From Diphasiastrum complanatum (Eukaryota > Streptophyta > Lycopodiopsida > Lycopodiales > Lycopodiaceae): a DNA stretch of 64,000 nucleotides. The first letter of the stretch is position 1, and the number at the start of each line of letters is the position of its first letter. The notes below the pieces were generated by a model that worked only from the letters and a program-made list of their open reading frames with translations, was not told the DNA's origin and ran no database searches. Position numbers and translations under genes: made by a program. Where the stretch lies: the NCBI GenBank assembly GCA_029204225.1, contig CM055107.1, positions 18,716,218 to 18,780,217 of the forward strand, written 5' to 3'. Positions 11,571-23,184 of the stretch are shown one piece after another.

Positions 11571-11590
11571 TTGTAAAGCTACCTTTACAA
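11571..11590. other. Second perfect hairpin, 8-bp stem and 4-base loop
   Basis: TTGTAAAG, loop CTAC, then CTTTACAA. It lies 8 bp after the nested hairpin and contains related bases (CTTTA/TAAAG), so both may be parts of one structured region or terminal-repeat remnants. Confidence 0.7.
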
Positions 11591-11806
11591 CCTTTACTTC
11601 CAATGCCACTGGCGCCAGCATTGCCCCCGGCGCCAACAGTGCCCCTGCTGCTCCCAGCGCCACTGTGACCAGAATCCAGCCGGCGTCAAGTTCCTATGGC
11701 TGAAAATCTTTGATCAGTTCTAGCGAAGTCCAGAGAGCTCAAATCGATGTGCAATCACCTCACACGATCTAGGCATGATTAAAGGAAGCCTAGGGATCCA
11801 TAAAAT

Positions 11807-11858
11807 CTAGAGAGAAAAAATGACTTTCTAGAGAGAGAAAATCCTAGAGAGAGAAAAT
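11807..11858 (+). repeat. Short tandem motif CTAGAGAGAGAAAAT, three copies
   Basis: Near-identical units begin at about 11807, 11828 and 11844. Confidence 0.75.
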
Positions 11859-12201
11859 GTGCTTTACCAGGTAGAGTACTTGGTATGAGGGGAGGTGGCG
11901 AATCCCACCAGTACTATAGGGGAGTGCGGGTTGCGACTCAGGGCGAGCTCCAACCAAGTCTCAGCCTCCCTTGCTGGAATGTTGTCCTGGCACTCACCTT
12001 GGCATGCTAGCGCCTCGGAGACTAGGGTCGGTCACACACTTGAAATGTAACCCTCTCAGATTTATCAATAAAGTGGGATTTTTCTCAAACTGACTCTGAT
12101 TACCTTCTGGGTTTTAGTGTTCGGTAAAAACGCCAGTTATAAGGCCGCTTCAAACTTCTTAATTTGGCACATAGCTGAGGGCCGTATCTCGGGACACTAG
12201 T

Positions 12202-12264
12202 GGTATGCCGTCGGGACCATTCGGTCCGTGGCGCCAGCGGTATGCTGTCGGGACCATTTGGTCC
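12202..12264 (+). repeat. 37-bp direct repeat, two copies
   Basis: GGTATGCCGTCGGGACCATT followed by CGGTCC recurs 37 bp later with two changes, joined by GTGGCGCCAGC. Confidence 0.85.
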
Positions 12265-12426
12265 AAGAACTGGTTGTCTCCATATCTGTCGTGGCTTGTG
12301 GTTCTGGGTGTTCCTTGCATGAACGTGAATGGGTTAAGCTCTTGGGAAATGGGCTCTAACGTGTCGGCTGAGTTTGATGGCTTGCTTGCGTGGAAGTTAC
12401 CTGTTTCTAGCTGTCCAGTCTGGCGT

Positions 12427-12690
12427 GGCGCCAGGTTGGAGTCCAATGCTCGTGACGAAGCTTGCAGTTGGTTAAGTCCGATGTAAGTCAGACCGCTTGC
12501 TTGGAATGGATGTTACTCATTTGTAACGAGTCTTCGAGTTGGTTAAGTTTGATGTATGTCGGGCGGCTGGCGCGGAGGGAAGTCACCCACATCGGGACTC
12601 CCGATCTAGCATGGCGCCATGTTGGATCTCAATGTTGGTTTCGAAACTTCAAGTTAGTTAAGTTTGATCGTTGTTGGTGAGTTGGCTGCT
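12427..12690 (+). repeat. Three diverged repeats with GTTGGTTAAG core
   Basis: Cores CAGTTGGTTAAG (12465), GAGTTGGTTAAG (12536) and AAGTTAGTTAAG (12651) are each followed by a T-rich GATG/GATC context. The first and third are preceded by GGCGCCA..TTGGA. Spacing is 71 and 115 bp. Confidence 0.6.
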
Positions 12691-12770
12691 TGTATGTCAA
12701 GTGGGTTTGGATGGCAAGAGTTGAAGGTTGGGAAGCTAAGTCGTGGTTCCCAGCTCCCTTTGGAATGTCT

Positions 12771-14411
12771 GCGCTACACCAGGTCATTCCACACAACACG
12801 AACCTTATTGGCGAAAGATGTGACTATGACACTTCAAAAGGCAATAGATGGAGTTAAGGAGGAAGTAGAAGCTCGTGAAGGCTATGATGACAATGGTGAT
12901 TCCGAAAAAGCTCTATTTACTTAGAAGAATAAATCTTCTAAGAAGTCTATGTTTAAGAGGGAGTCATCTAAGAAGAACGAGTCTAAGACTAATGAACAAC
13001 AATCTGGAAAACAATAGAAGAATTCTGGTGATAAGAAGATCTGCAACAGATGTAGAAGATCAGGTCACACAGAAGAAAAGTGTTGGTTAAATCCAAAGTT
13101 TGAATGCATTCATTGTCATAAACGGGGTCATGCAACAGTAGACTGTTATCAGAATCCCAGAAACAAAAAGGAGCAGAATCGAAGCGAACCTTCAGATTCA
13201 AACTATGTCGAAGACAAAGCAGAATGCTTCAGAGCAGCAGAAGACATGGCAACAAGGAACTAAGTAGCTTAAGTTAGTGCTGATCTATGTTGTTCATCTA
13301 ATTCTAAAACTCAAGAACTAGTACTTGATTCCGGAGCCATCTAATATTTTGTTTCCTCGAAACAAATATTGTCTGAGTACAAGAACACAAACTATTCGAG
13401 ATTCATTATACTTGGAGATATTTCTAAGCACGTGGTTGATGGAACTAGTGTATTATGGCTAGACACAAATCAGAGAGACAAGAAACTGGAGGAAGTTCTC
13501 TATGTCCCTACTTTTGACAAAAATCTTCTATCTCTAGCTAAGATAGTTGATACAGACATGTCAGTAACCTTTACAAAGAACTCTTGTAAATTGTACGAGG
13601 AATATTCTGATAACTTGGTTGCTAAAGGTAACAGACAAGAAAATTTATATCACTTGAACATTCGAACAAGCAAATCAAACTCAAGAATCAACAGATATAA
13701 TGTGGCACAAAAGGCTATGTCACATGAACACGAAAGCCTTGTACCAAGCCAAAAAAAGTCAAAGAATTCAAGGAGTCGAAATCAAAAGTAAAGATATTCA
13801 AACTACCTGTGAATCTTGTCTTAAAGGCAAGATGACTAGAACACCTTTCAGTAAGGATGTTTATAAAGCAACTAAGGTACTTGAAATTGTGCATTCATAT
13901 ATTTGTGGACCATTCGGAGTATTGTCGTTGGGTGATGCAAAGTACTTCATTATGTTTATTGATGACTTCAGCAAGTTCGCTGTAGTATAGTATATACGTA
14001 CTAAATCTGAAGCTTGTGAGAAATTCATTGAGTATACAAATTTGGCTGAGAAGCAGACATGCAATAAGTTGAAGCAGATTTGCACATATCGTGGAGGTGA
14101 GTACATTTCCAACGAATTCAAAGCTTACTGTACTGATCAAGGTATTATGCACACTAAGACTGCATCTTACACACCTCAGCACAATGGAATAGCTGAACGA
14201 AGGAATCGTACACTTATGGAAGCTGTAAGTGTATGATGGCTCATGCAAAAGCACCAAAATAGTTGTGGGCAGAAGCAGCGGCTACATCAAATTATCTTCA
14301 AAATCGTATTCTGAAATCTCAAATACTGGATAAAACTCCTCATGAGATATGGTGGAAGTCGAAGCCAAATCTAGCACATGTTCGGACATTCGGATGTGCA
14401 CTGTATATGCA
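12771..14411 (+). pseudogene. Family-2 copia gag-pol fragment (gag C-terminus to integrase)
   Basis: It begins abruptly at TAGGTCATTCC-like sequence (matching 6538) and ends in the integrase C-terminal region at ALYMHK-stop near 14415. It is the only family-2 copy here that keeps all ligands of the first zinc knuckle (CNRC...H...C, about 13041-13084); the second (CIHCHKRGH...C) is also complete. The protease is present with the DSGA region altered near 13330. Integrase HHCC is present. The first catalytic Asp is Tyr (HSYICGP), the second Asp is Tyr (TYRGGEY), while Glu in NGIAERRN is kept. Stops include 12922-12924, 13015 and 13988. Reverse transcriptase is missing: the sequence switches at about 14412 to another element. 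Confidence 0.85.
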
Positions 14412-14739
14412 CAAGTAGAAACGACGCTCTAAAATTCCAAGGAATCACAGATAAGGATTCTATGGCTCCAACATACCCAACAAATTTTCAGTTGATCCAA
14501 ATTTGAAATTTTCTAAGGACTATCAACAGATTTAAGAAGAAGTGGAGCAGAAAGAAAAGTTTCTTTCTCATTGAGTTATTGGCTCATTGATGTATGCCAT
14601 GATATGGGTATGCCATTACTTGAATGTTTATTATTAAGAATTGTGGTTTGGTTATACATAGTTAAGAATCCCATAATGAAATCCCAAAGGAAGAAAATTT
14701 TGAAGTAAATTTGTTTTGTTGAGTTAATTTGCCTAGCAT
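14412..14739 (+). pseudogene. Copia reverse-transcriptase C-terminal scrap
   Basis: One frame reads VDPNLKFSKDYQQ, stop, EEVEQKEKFLSH, stop, VIGSLMYAMI, which matches the well-known copia sequence around the GSLMYAM box after the reverse-transcriptase core. The same scrap occurs inverted at about 49680-49985, in both places next to the sequence that forms the 1159-bp tandem unit. I assign it to family 1 only by that proximity. Confidence 0.6.
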
Positions 14740-14742
14740 GCC

Positions 14743-14880
14743 GACATGCCATCTTTGGTGGGCTGCAAAAGTTCATGTTTTACTTAGCACCCTAGACTGC
14801 TATTTTTGAAGGCTACAAAAGAGTTATAGCTATTTCACTAAGCACGTTAGTGTGCTATGTTTGGAGGCTACAAAAAATAT
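14743..14880 (+). repeat. 51-55 bp minisatellite, three units
   Basis: Units starting near 14748, 14799 and 14854 share GCTATNTTTGNAGGCTACAA followed by AAG and CTAAGCAC-like ends. The set is repeated in each 1159-bp unit (for example near 15905-16040) and inverted near 49545-49670. Confidence 0.7.
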
Positions 14881-15201
14881 TCTAAACTAATATCTTTCCC
14901 CAAAATTTAGTTCTCAAATGTGTCAAATACCTTTTATATTTTATAGTTTGAGTTTTTCAACCTATCAAACTTGTAATGTATGCACAAAAATATGATTTAA
15001 TTTCTTAAAAGTGGATATTGCTCATGACAATGATGATTTGATATCTACACAAGTTTGGTACTTGCATTATCACATAGACTATACAATTTGTTTTACATGA
15101 GAAAGTTTACTGGTTGTGAATTATTCACATGAGATAGTGGCTCATGCTATGGTGTTCAAGCTTTTTGTGGTATTGGAAAATGAAAAGCTAGTGAGCACAA
15201 T

Positions 15202-15898
15202 ACCATTGACCTAGTTCAAGTCATACTTAATGGCTTGAAAGAAGACTATGAAAACCTTGTCCAAACCTTTGCTATCAAGGACGAGTTAACAAGTTTGGAG
15301 ACCCTTCAAGAAATTCTTATTTCCGAAGAAGCAAGACAAAAGTACAAGCTTTTGAGAATGGAAAAGCTATCTCCTAATCATATTGAAGATGACAAATCTC
15401 TATTTGTTAAAGACAAGCTCGAATGGAGGAACAAGAAACAATATCATGTCTTAAACAAAGACAAAGCAAAGGACAAAGACAAAGATGGAGAAGAAGATGA
15501 TTCATCACATCCTTCTGCCTCCAAGTTCAAGAAGAAGAAGATCAAGTGTTTCTTTTGTGGCAAGAAAGGGCATTACGCCTCTACTTGATTTAAGAAGAAG
15601 AATCAACTCAAGCAAGAGAACATCATCAATGAGAAAGAAGACTCTATTGCAAGTGAGGGAGAAGGATCTCTTATGTTATCAAGATACCCTTCAAAAAAGA
15701 TGGATCATGGTACATTGATAGTGGAGCTTCATCACACATGTGTTGCTACAAGAATTCTTGTCATTCTATTGTACCTTATGTAGGAATTAAGAAATCAATA
15801 TACACAGAAAATGATCATGAATGTACTATTAAAGGAATTGGGAGTATTCCCTTAAAGCTTGCATCTTCTAAGATTTTATCTCTTTCCAATGTTGTTTT
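15202..15898 (+). pseudogene. Family-1 gag/protease fragment, array unit 1
   Basis: It encodes the gag C-terminal half (QVILNGLKEDYENLVQTFAI) and a Lys-rich linker. The knuckle CFFCGKKGHYAST is followed directly by TGA where the final Cys should be (intact at 48.83 kb). The protease start with DSGA appears in a shifted frame, and the fragment stops at LSNVV. No catalytic domain beyond the protease start remains. The TGA is shared with the left-arm copy at 3822-3824, so both descend from the same dead allele or were homogenised. Confidence 0.85.
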
Positions 15899-16360
15899 AG
15901 ACGCCGACATGCCATCTTTGGGGGGCTACAAAAGTTCGTGTTTTACTTAGCACACTAGCTTGCTATTTTTGAAGGGTACAAAAGAATTATAGCTATTTCA
16001 CTAAGCACGTCGTTGTGCTATGTTTGGAGGCTGCAAAAAATATTCTAAACTAATATCTTTCCTCAAAATTTTCAAATGTGTCAAATACCTTTTATATTTT
16101 ATAATTTTGAGTTTTTCAACCTATCAAACTTGTAATGTATGCACAAAAATAAGATTTAATCTCTTAAAAGTGGATATTGCTCATGACAATGATGATTTGA
16201 TATCTACACAAGTTTGGTACTTGCATTATCACATAGACTATACAATCTGTTTTACATGAGAAAGTTTAATGGCTGTGAATTATTCACATGAGATAGTGGC
16301 TCATGCTATGGTGTTCAAGCCTTTTGTGGTATTGGAAAATGAAAAGCTAGTGAGCACAAT

Positions 16361-17057
16361 ACCATTGACCTAGTTCAAGTCATACTTAATGGCTTGAAAG
16401 AAGACTATGAAAACCTTGTCCAAACCTTTGCTATCAAGGACGAGTTAACAAGTTTGGAGACCCTTCAAGAAATTCTTATTTCCGAAGAAGCAAGACAAAA
16501 GTACAAGCTTTTGAGAATGGAAAAGCTATCTCCTAATCATATTGAAGATGACAAATCTCTATTTGTTAAAGACAAGCTCGAATGGAGGAACAAGAAACAA
16601 TATCATGTCTTAAACAAAGACAAAGCAAAGGACAAAGACAAAGATGGAGAAGAAGATGATTCATCACATCCTTCTGCCTCCAAGTTCAAGAAGAAGAAGA
16701 TCAAGTGTTTCTTTTGTGGCAAGAAAGGGCATTACGCCTCTACTTGATTTAAGAAGAAGAATCAACTCAAGCAAGAGAACATCATCAATGAGAAAGAAGA
16801 CTCTATTGCAAGTGAGGGAGAAGGATCTCTTATGTTATCAAGATACCCTTCAAAAAAGATGGATCATGGTACATTGATAGTGGAGCTTCATCACACATGT
16901 GTTGCTACAAGAATTCTTGTCATTCTATTGTACCTTATGTAGGAATTAAGAAATCAATATACACAGAAAATGATCATGAATGTACTATTAAAGGAATTGG
17001 GAGTATTCCCTTAAAGCTTGCATCTTCTAAGATTTTATCTCTTTCCAATGTTGTTTT
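16361..17057 (+). pseudogene. Family-1 gag/protease fragment, array unit 2
   Basis: Repeats the unit-1 fragment exactly 1159 bp downstream, including the knuckle Cys-to-TGA change and the frame break before the protease motif. It is not an independent gene. Confidence 0.85.
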
Positions 17058-17519
17058 AGACGCCGACATGCCATCTTTGGGGGGCTACAAAAGTTCGTGT
17101 TTTACTTAGCACACTAGCTTGCTATTTTTGAAGGGTACAAAAGAATTATAGCTATTTCACTAAGCACGTCGTTGTGCTATGTTTGGAGGCTGCAAAAAAT
17201 ATTCTAAACTAATATCTTTCCTCAAAATTTTCAAATGTGTCAAATACCTTTTATATTTTATAATTTTGAGTTTTTCAACCTATCAAACTTGTAATGTATG
17301 CACAAAAATAAGATTTAATCTCTTAAAAGTGGATATTGCTCATGACAATGATGATTTGATATCTACACAAGTTTGGTACTTGCATTATCACATAGACTAT
17401 ACAATCTGTTTTACATGAGAAAGTTTAATGGCTGTGAATTATTCACATGAGATAGTGGCTCATGCTATGGTGTTCAAGCCTTTTGTGGTATTGGAAAATG
17501 AAAAGCTAGTGAGCACAAT

Positions 17520-18216
17520 ACCATTGACCTAGTTCAAGTCATACTTAATGGCTTGAAAGAAGACTATGAAAACCTTGTCCAAACCTTTGCTATCAAGGAC
17601 GAGTTAACAAGTTTGGAGACCCTTCAAGAAATTCTTATTTCCGAAGAAGCAAGACAAAAGTACAAGCTTTTGAGAATGGAAAAGCTATCTCCTAATCATA
17701 TTGAAGATGACAAATCTCTATTTGTTAAAGACAAGCTCGAATGGAGGAACAAGAAACAATATCATGTCTTAAACAAAGACAAAGCAAAGGACAAAGACAA
17801 AGATGGAGAAGAAGATGATTCATCACATCCTTCTGCCTCCAAGTTCAAGAAGAAGAAGATCAAGTGTTTCTTTTGTGGCAAGAAAGGGCATTACGCCTCT
17901 ACTTGATTTAAGAAGAAGAATCAACTCAAGCAAGAGAACATCATCAATGAGAAAGAAGACTCTATTGCAAGTGAGGGAGAAGGATCTCTTATGTTATCAA
18001 GATACCCTTCAAAAAAGATGGATCATGGTACATTGATAGTGGAGCTTCATCACACATGTGTTGCTACAAGAATTCTTGTCATTCTATTGTACCTTATGTA
18101 GGAATTAAGAAATCAATATACACAGAAAATGATCATGAATGTACTATTAAAGGAATTGGGAGTATTCCCTTAAAGCTTGCATCTTCTAAGATTTTATCTC
18201 TTTCCAATGTTGTTTT
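17520..18216 (+). pseudogene. Family-1 gag/protease fragment, array unit 3
   Basis: Third copy of the same fragment, again 1159 bp further on and with the same lesions; no difference from unit 2 was noticed. Confidence 0.85.
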
Positions 18217-18686
18217 AGACGCCGACATGCCATCTTTGGGGGGCTACAAAAGTTCGTGTTTTACTTAGCACACTAGCTTGCTATTTTTGAAGGGTACAAA
18301 AGAATTATAGCTATTTCACTAAGCACGTCGTTGTGCTATGTTTGGAGGCTGCAAAAAATATTCTAAACTAATATCTTTCCTCAAAATTTTCAAATGTGTC
18401 AAATACCTTTTATATTTTATAATTTTGAGTTTTTCAACCTATCAAACTTGTAATGTATGCACAAAAATAAGATTTAATCTCTTAAAAGTGGATATTGCTC
18501 ATGACAATGATGATTTGATATCTACACAAGTTTGGTACTTGCATTATCACATAGACTATACAATCTGTTTTACATGAGAAAGTTTAATGGCTGTGAATTA
18601 TTCACATGAGATAGTGGCTCATGCTATGGTGTTCAAGCCTTTTGTGGTATTGGAAAATGAAAAGCTAGTGAGCACAATACCATTGA

Positions 18687-19012
18687 AGGAAGATGCGTTA
18701 GAGATTGTCATGACACCTATCAAGAGACATTGACAGGATTATTAATAGACAACCAATGTCACTTCCAAAGTTGTCTCACATTGAGGTCCTCACAAGCGAC
18801 GCGTTTGTTTACATTGACATCTATTGAAAAATTTTGTATTTTGTTAGTATCTTCTTGTAGCTAGAGATAGAATGTACTTAATATTACATGGCATGCCATG
18901 TGCTAGATAATTGGTGAACCATGGGTGAAATGAAAAAATTCACTCACAGATTGTCAAAATCCGATGCACTACAATAAGATGCACAATTTCCAGCTTAGAT
19001 CACAATTTCCAT
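18687..19012. other. Unassigned sequence after the tandem array
   Basis: No gene recognised. It contains a perfect 16-bp palindrome ACATGGCATGCCATGT at 18886-18901. Confidence 0.5.
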
Positions 19013-19378
19013 CATAGATCAGCACTAACATAAGCTACTGAGTTCCTTGTTGCCCTGTCTTCTGCTGCTCTGGAGCATTCTGCTTTGTATTCGACATAGT
19101 TTGAATATGAAAGTTCACTTCGATTCTGCGCCTTTTTGTTTCTGGAATTCTTGATAACAGTCTACTGTTGCATGACCCCGTTTATGACAATGAATGCATT
19201 CAATTTTTGGATTGAGCCAACACTTTTCTTTTGTGTGACCTGATCTATTGCATATGTTGTAGATCTTCTTATCACAATAATTCTTCTGTTGTTTTCCATA
19301 TTGTTGTTCATTAGTCTTAGACTCATTCTTCTTAGATGACTTCCTCTTAAACTTAGACTTCTTAGAAGATTTTTTCTT
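19013..19378 (-). pseudogene. Family-2 gag fragment (zinc-knuckle region)
   Basis: Minus-strand reading gives the Lys/Ser-rich gag linker, the Tyr-for-Cys first knuckle and the complete second knuckle (CIHCHKRGH...C). It is nearly the same as 34.24-34.58 kb. It is isolated: neither the gag N-terminus nor the protease is attached. Confidence 0.85.
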
Positions 19379-20744
19379 TTGAGATATAGAATAAAAGAAT
19401 ACGCATGGGGGTAGTGGAAAGCTTTAGTGCAGGGTTTGTAGGTTGGCCTCAGTATAAGCCTTGCATATTTGAACATGTTTTTAAGAGACTTTTAAGGAGG
19501 GTTATAAGGAGGCCAAGGACATTTCAAAAATCCATGGTAACCGAGAGTTGTAAGGAGGGTTATAAGAAGGGCTATAAGGAGGATTATAGGGAGGGTTATT
19601 ACGAGGCCGAAGACATTCCAAAATACTCTGCTAACCAAGGGTAATATCGGGAGTGATAAAAAGAAGGCCCCTTGGTATAAATCTTGGAATGCCACAGAAT
19701 GAAAATGGATGGCATTTTTAAAAAAAAAATTCTTATTAACACATTGAATTTCATTTTTTATCAACATTAGAGGCCATATACATAAAAGAAAATAGAAAAT
19801 TATGTATCATAACATTATTATGACCACAATCTGTGTACTCACAATCGTCGACCTTTTATTGGATGTCAACTAATCAAATAATAAAGCACAATTACATCTG
19901 TGAGTAATGTGATTAATATTACAATAAGTTGCAATACATCTTATTGTCTCACTTACAATCCAGTTCTTGATGTTCTTGGTTTGTCCAAGAATCAAGAAAT
20001 GAGTGTTTCTTGATTCTTCGACATCTAAAATGTTGTTAGATTACTTTCTTGTTTCTTGTATTGTGGATTAATGCAGGTGTAGCTTAGTTTTAGTTGTAAG
20101 GATTTGTTCAAACTCGTTTTGCATTAGTAGAGTAGGATTTCATGGCATTGCAACCATTTTTCATGCTGATTTCTTGGTTGAATGCATGACTTGCATGTTT
20201 GCTAGATGAGCATGTGACTTTAGTTCAAGAGAGACCTATCTTGGTGTCCTTTGACAAGCAAGAAAATATGCTATATCGTTATCAGTTCCCTCATGTCTGA
20301 TATGGGCTCTGAAACAAGAAAGATAAACTTCCTAAATGCCCACACTGTCCACTGACAGGCAGAACACCAGCATAACCTGTAAGCAGAAGTAAAGAAAAAC
20401 AGAAGACAGCAAATAGATTCTCAGTTGTAGGGAATCCGTCAACACATGCATGTAGTTGTTAGACATGAAAAGCCAAATTTGGCCTAGTAGAAACTCGAGC
20501 CACTACACATGCATAAAGTTTAGTTTTCCACAAGTGACATGCAAAGCAAACTAAGACTTGTATTGGCACATGCATGAACATTTGTACATTTGTATTCTAG
20601 AAAGTGACATATGTAGAAAGTTCGTAGATGTAGTTGCATTTCTCTACATGCAAAGTGATAGGTGTCATATTTTAGGTAGATACTACTCTTAGAAGTGGGA
20701 AAATGTGATTGGAGGCTAGTGCTACCTTGATCTAGTACCATCTC
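19379..20744. other. Unassigned AT-rich sequence
   Basis: No gene recognised apart from a short repeat-derived frame at 19405-19644. The remainder (19.65-20.74 kb) has no long frame and no match to other parts of the window. Confidence 0.5.
19494..19609 (+). repeat. 12-bp minisatellite GGAGGGTTATAA
   Basis: About six imperfect units in two clusters (19494-19512 and 19552-19605). Each cluster is followed by a related GAGGCC(A/G)A(G/A)GACATT sequence, so a ~100-bp segment is also duplicated. In one frame the units read as (K/R)EGYK-type repeats, which I take as incidental. Confidence 0.75.
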
Positions 20745-21090
20745 CTATAGATGTATGTGGGATCTCTAACAAATTTTGGATGATGAATCATGCAATGAAG
20801 CTATTCTCTTGTCAATTTGGATTTTTACTAAAGCTTCAATTGTCATTCTCTCTCTAACTCAAGGAGCAGGTTTCTCTCATGCATTAATTTTCTTTGTACT
20901 TTTCCCACACATGTGAAAGTAATTATTGTTCGATAATTAGCATGCTAGATTGTGATTAAGCCATAGAATCTAGAGATAGATTGTGAATTTCACTCTTCAA
21001 TTGATCTATGTGCTAACACAAAGCTTAGGAAGATCATTCACACATTTATGGTCCATATCCCACACATGTGAACTTGCTGGAAATTTCACA
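20745..21090 (+). mobile_element. Putative family-1 5' LTR, 3' part
   Basis: The region ends in AAATTTCACA directly before a tRNA-iMet primer-binding site, which is how an LTR ends. The LTR start cannot be placed because no second copy of this LTR is in the window. CACACATGTG occurs twice (about 20910 and 21061). Confidence 0.5.
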
Positions 21091-21102
21091 TGGTATCAGA
21101 GC
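21091..21102 (+). promoter_or_regulatory. Primer-binding site (tRNA-iMet type), family 1
   Basis: TGGTATCAGAGC follows the LTR-like end CACA. Downstream sequence matches the family-1 leader at 2311 onward, which assigns this site to family 1. Confidence 0.85.
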
Positions 21103-21515
21103 CAAACTAAGCTTTGCATGCTATAATCATTTCATGTATGAATATTTTTGAAATCTATTCAAGCTAGAAAGCAGTTTTCCACATTTTTCTATCATCGTTT
21201 GAGAAGTTTGTGGATCAAAGAGTTAAGAATTGAAGTTTTCAGGTCTGAATAGTGATTGTATGGATTTTTGAGATTTCACACGTGTGAAAATCAGTACACG
21301 TCAATCCTTTTATTCTCTTTGTTGCTAAATCCAAAGATAGTGACTAGATAGCTTGTTGAAAAGCTAGCAAAGTATAGATTCCATTGTGATTTGTTTCAAA
21401 TCAATTTGATGAGACAATCAAGAGCTAGAGGCTCTTAAATAAGGGTAGAGATTGTCCTAGACCCAAGTGGACACTTTTTGATTTGACAAAAAAAAATATG
21501 TTTGATCCAAAATTC
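21103..21515 (+). mobile_element. Family-1 leader fragment
   Basis: Matches 2311-2705 up to TTTGATCCAAAATTC, where it breaks into the compound-repeat block at about 21516. Gag is absent here. Confidence 0.7.
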
Positions 21516-22576
<1,061 letters not shown>

Positions 22577-23172
22577 TGTAAGAGAAGTAGTAAATATTCT
22601 TCCACAGAGACCATGATGAAAGTTTGAATAAATCAAACTAATATCAGTGTCTTCAATCGGGTCTATATCTGATCTATGTACTAATAGACAGATTGCATAT
22701 GCATGCAAAAATTATATGTGGAAGTAAGAGACAACTTAAGACAATTTAGACAATAAGAATCTATTGATCAAAAATGAATCTTATAACTCTGAATTTGATT
22801 CATCATTATACATCTCTTGCTACCTTATCTCGTTGTTGTGTCTCTGATTGAGTGAGTGAGTTACAACGAGTAGTGCACATGTATTTATATTGCTACAGGA
22901 TAGGTCTTTTGGCCTTTTATTTGAACAAGAAGATAATATTTTGCGACAAGATTGTATTCACGAATGTTTCGAGCTTCAACAAGAAAGCCACGAGCTTCTA
23001 TGAGTAACTGTTTTGCGAATCTTTCGAGTTGACTGCAAGACAAAGTTCACGAATCCTTTGAGGTTGATCACGGATAAAAATGTTTTGATTTCGCATTCGT
23101 TTCTTATCCTTTGTCAAGTAAACTGCGCTATTTGTTAGTAGGACCAAGATCTCTCTGATCAGTTGTTCTACA
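22577..23172 (-). mobile_element. 3' LTR of the family-2 element, internally deleted
   Basis: It is 596 bp against 986 bp in the partner LTR. About 390 bp of the middle is missing, with the join at TTTTATTTGAACAAGAA near 22920, where both sides share a few bases (TTT). The missing part contains most of the TTCNNGAA motifs discussed for this LTR family. Confidence 0.85.
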
Positions 23173-23184
23173 ACTCCCTATCAA
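23173..23184 (-). promoter_or_regulatory. Polypurine tract, family-2 element
   Basis: On the minus strand TTTGATAGGGAGT directly precedes the LTR start TGTAGAAC. Related copies read GAGAGGGAGC, so this one is slightly eroded. Confidence 0.7.

Larger units (their letters stand above)
10116..12770. other. GC-richer repeat-laden block, no intact gene
   Basis: This block is unrelated to the copia families around it. It contains a ~183-bp direct duplication, two perfect hairpins, a triplicated CTAGAGAGAGAAAAT motif, a 37-bp direct repeat and three diverged GTTGGTTAAG repeats. GGCGCC occurs repeatedly between about 11.6 and 12.62 kb. AATAAA-type signals occur near 11440 and 12068. GTGGAGGGGGAA near 10420 resembles a polypurine tract. 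Together this could be an LTR plus leader of a different LTR retrotransposon, but no pol motif is seen, so the assignment stays open. Short open frames at 12159-12680 look fortuitous. Confidence 0.45.
14740..18686 (+). repeat. Tandem array, 1159-bp unit, 3.4 copies
   Basis: Unit starts: about 14740, 15900, 17059 and 18218 (the last copy stops at 18686 after AATACCATTGA). Each unit is about 470 bp of non-coding sequence followed by about 690 bp of family-1 gag/protease. Units two and three look identical by eye and the partial fourth matches them. The first unit is clearly diverged over its first ~440 bp (14740-15180) and then matches. That pattern suggests recent unequal exchange or replication-based copying from one rearranged locus. 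An inverted single-copy relative with the same internal junction lies at 48.4-49.7 kb. An assembly artefact should be considered because of the near identity. Confidence 0.95.

Noticed and set aside
12159-12680. Overlapping 70-95 codon frames in the GC-richer block
   Set aside because: They are on both strands, overlap short direct repeats and show no recognisable domain.
14740-18686. Possible CRISPR-like or rDNA-like array
   Set aside because: The repeat unit is 1159 bp and contains gag/protease sequence; there are no short direct repeats with unique spacers and no rRNA sequence.
18886-18901. Perfect 16-bp palindrome ACATGGCATGCCATGT
   Set aside because: Real, but isolated and made of simple CATG/GCATGC repeats; one such site in 64 kb is not strong evidence for function.
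19405-19644. 79-codon frame with GYK repeats
   Set aside because: It follows the 12-bp minisatellite (a multiple of three keeps the frame open) and has no other support.
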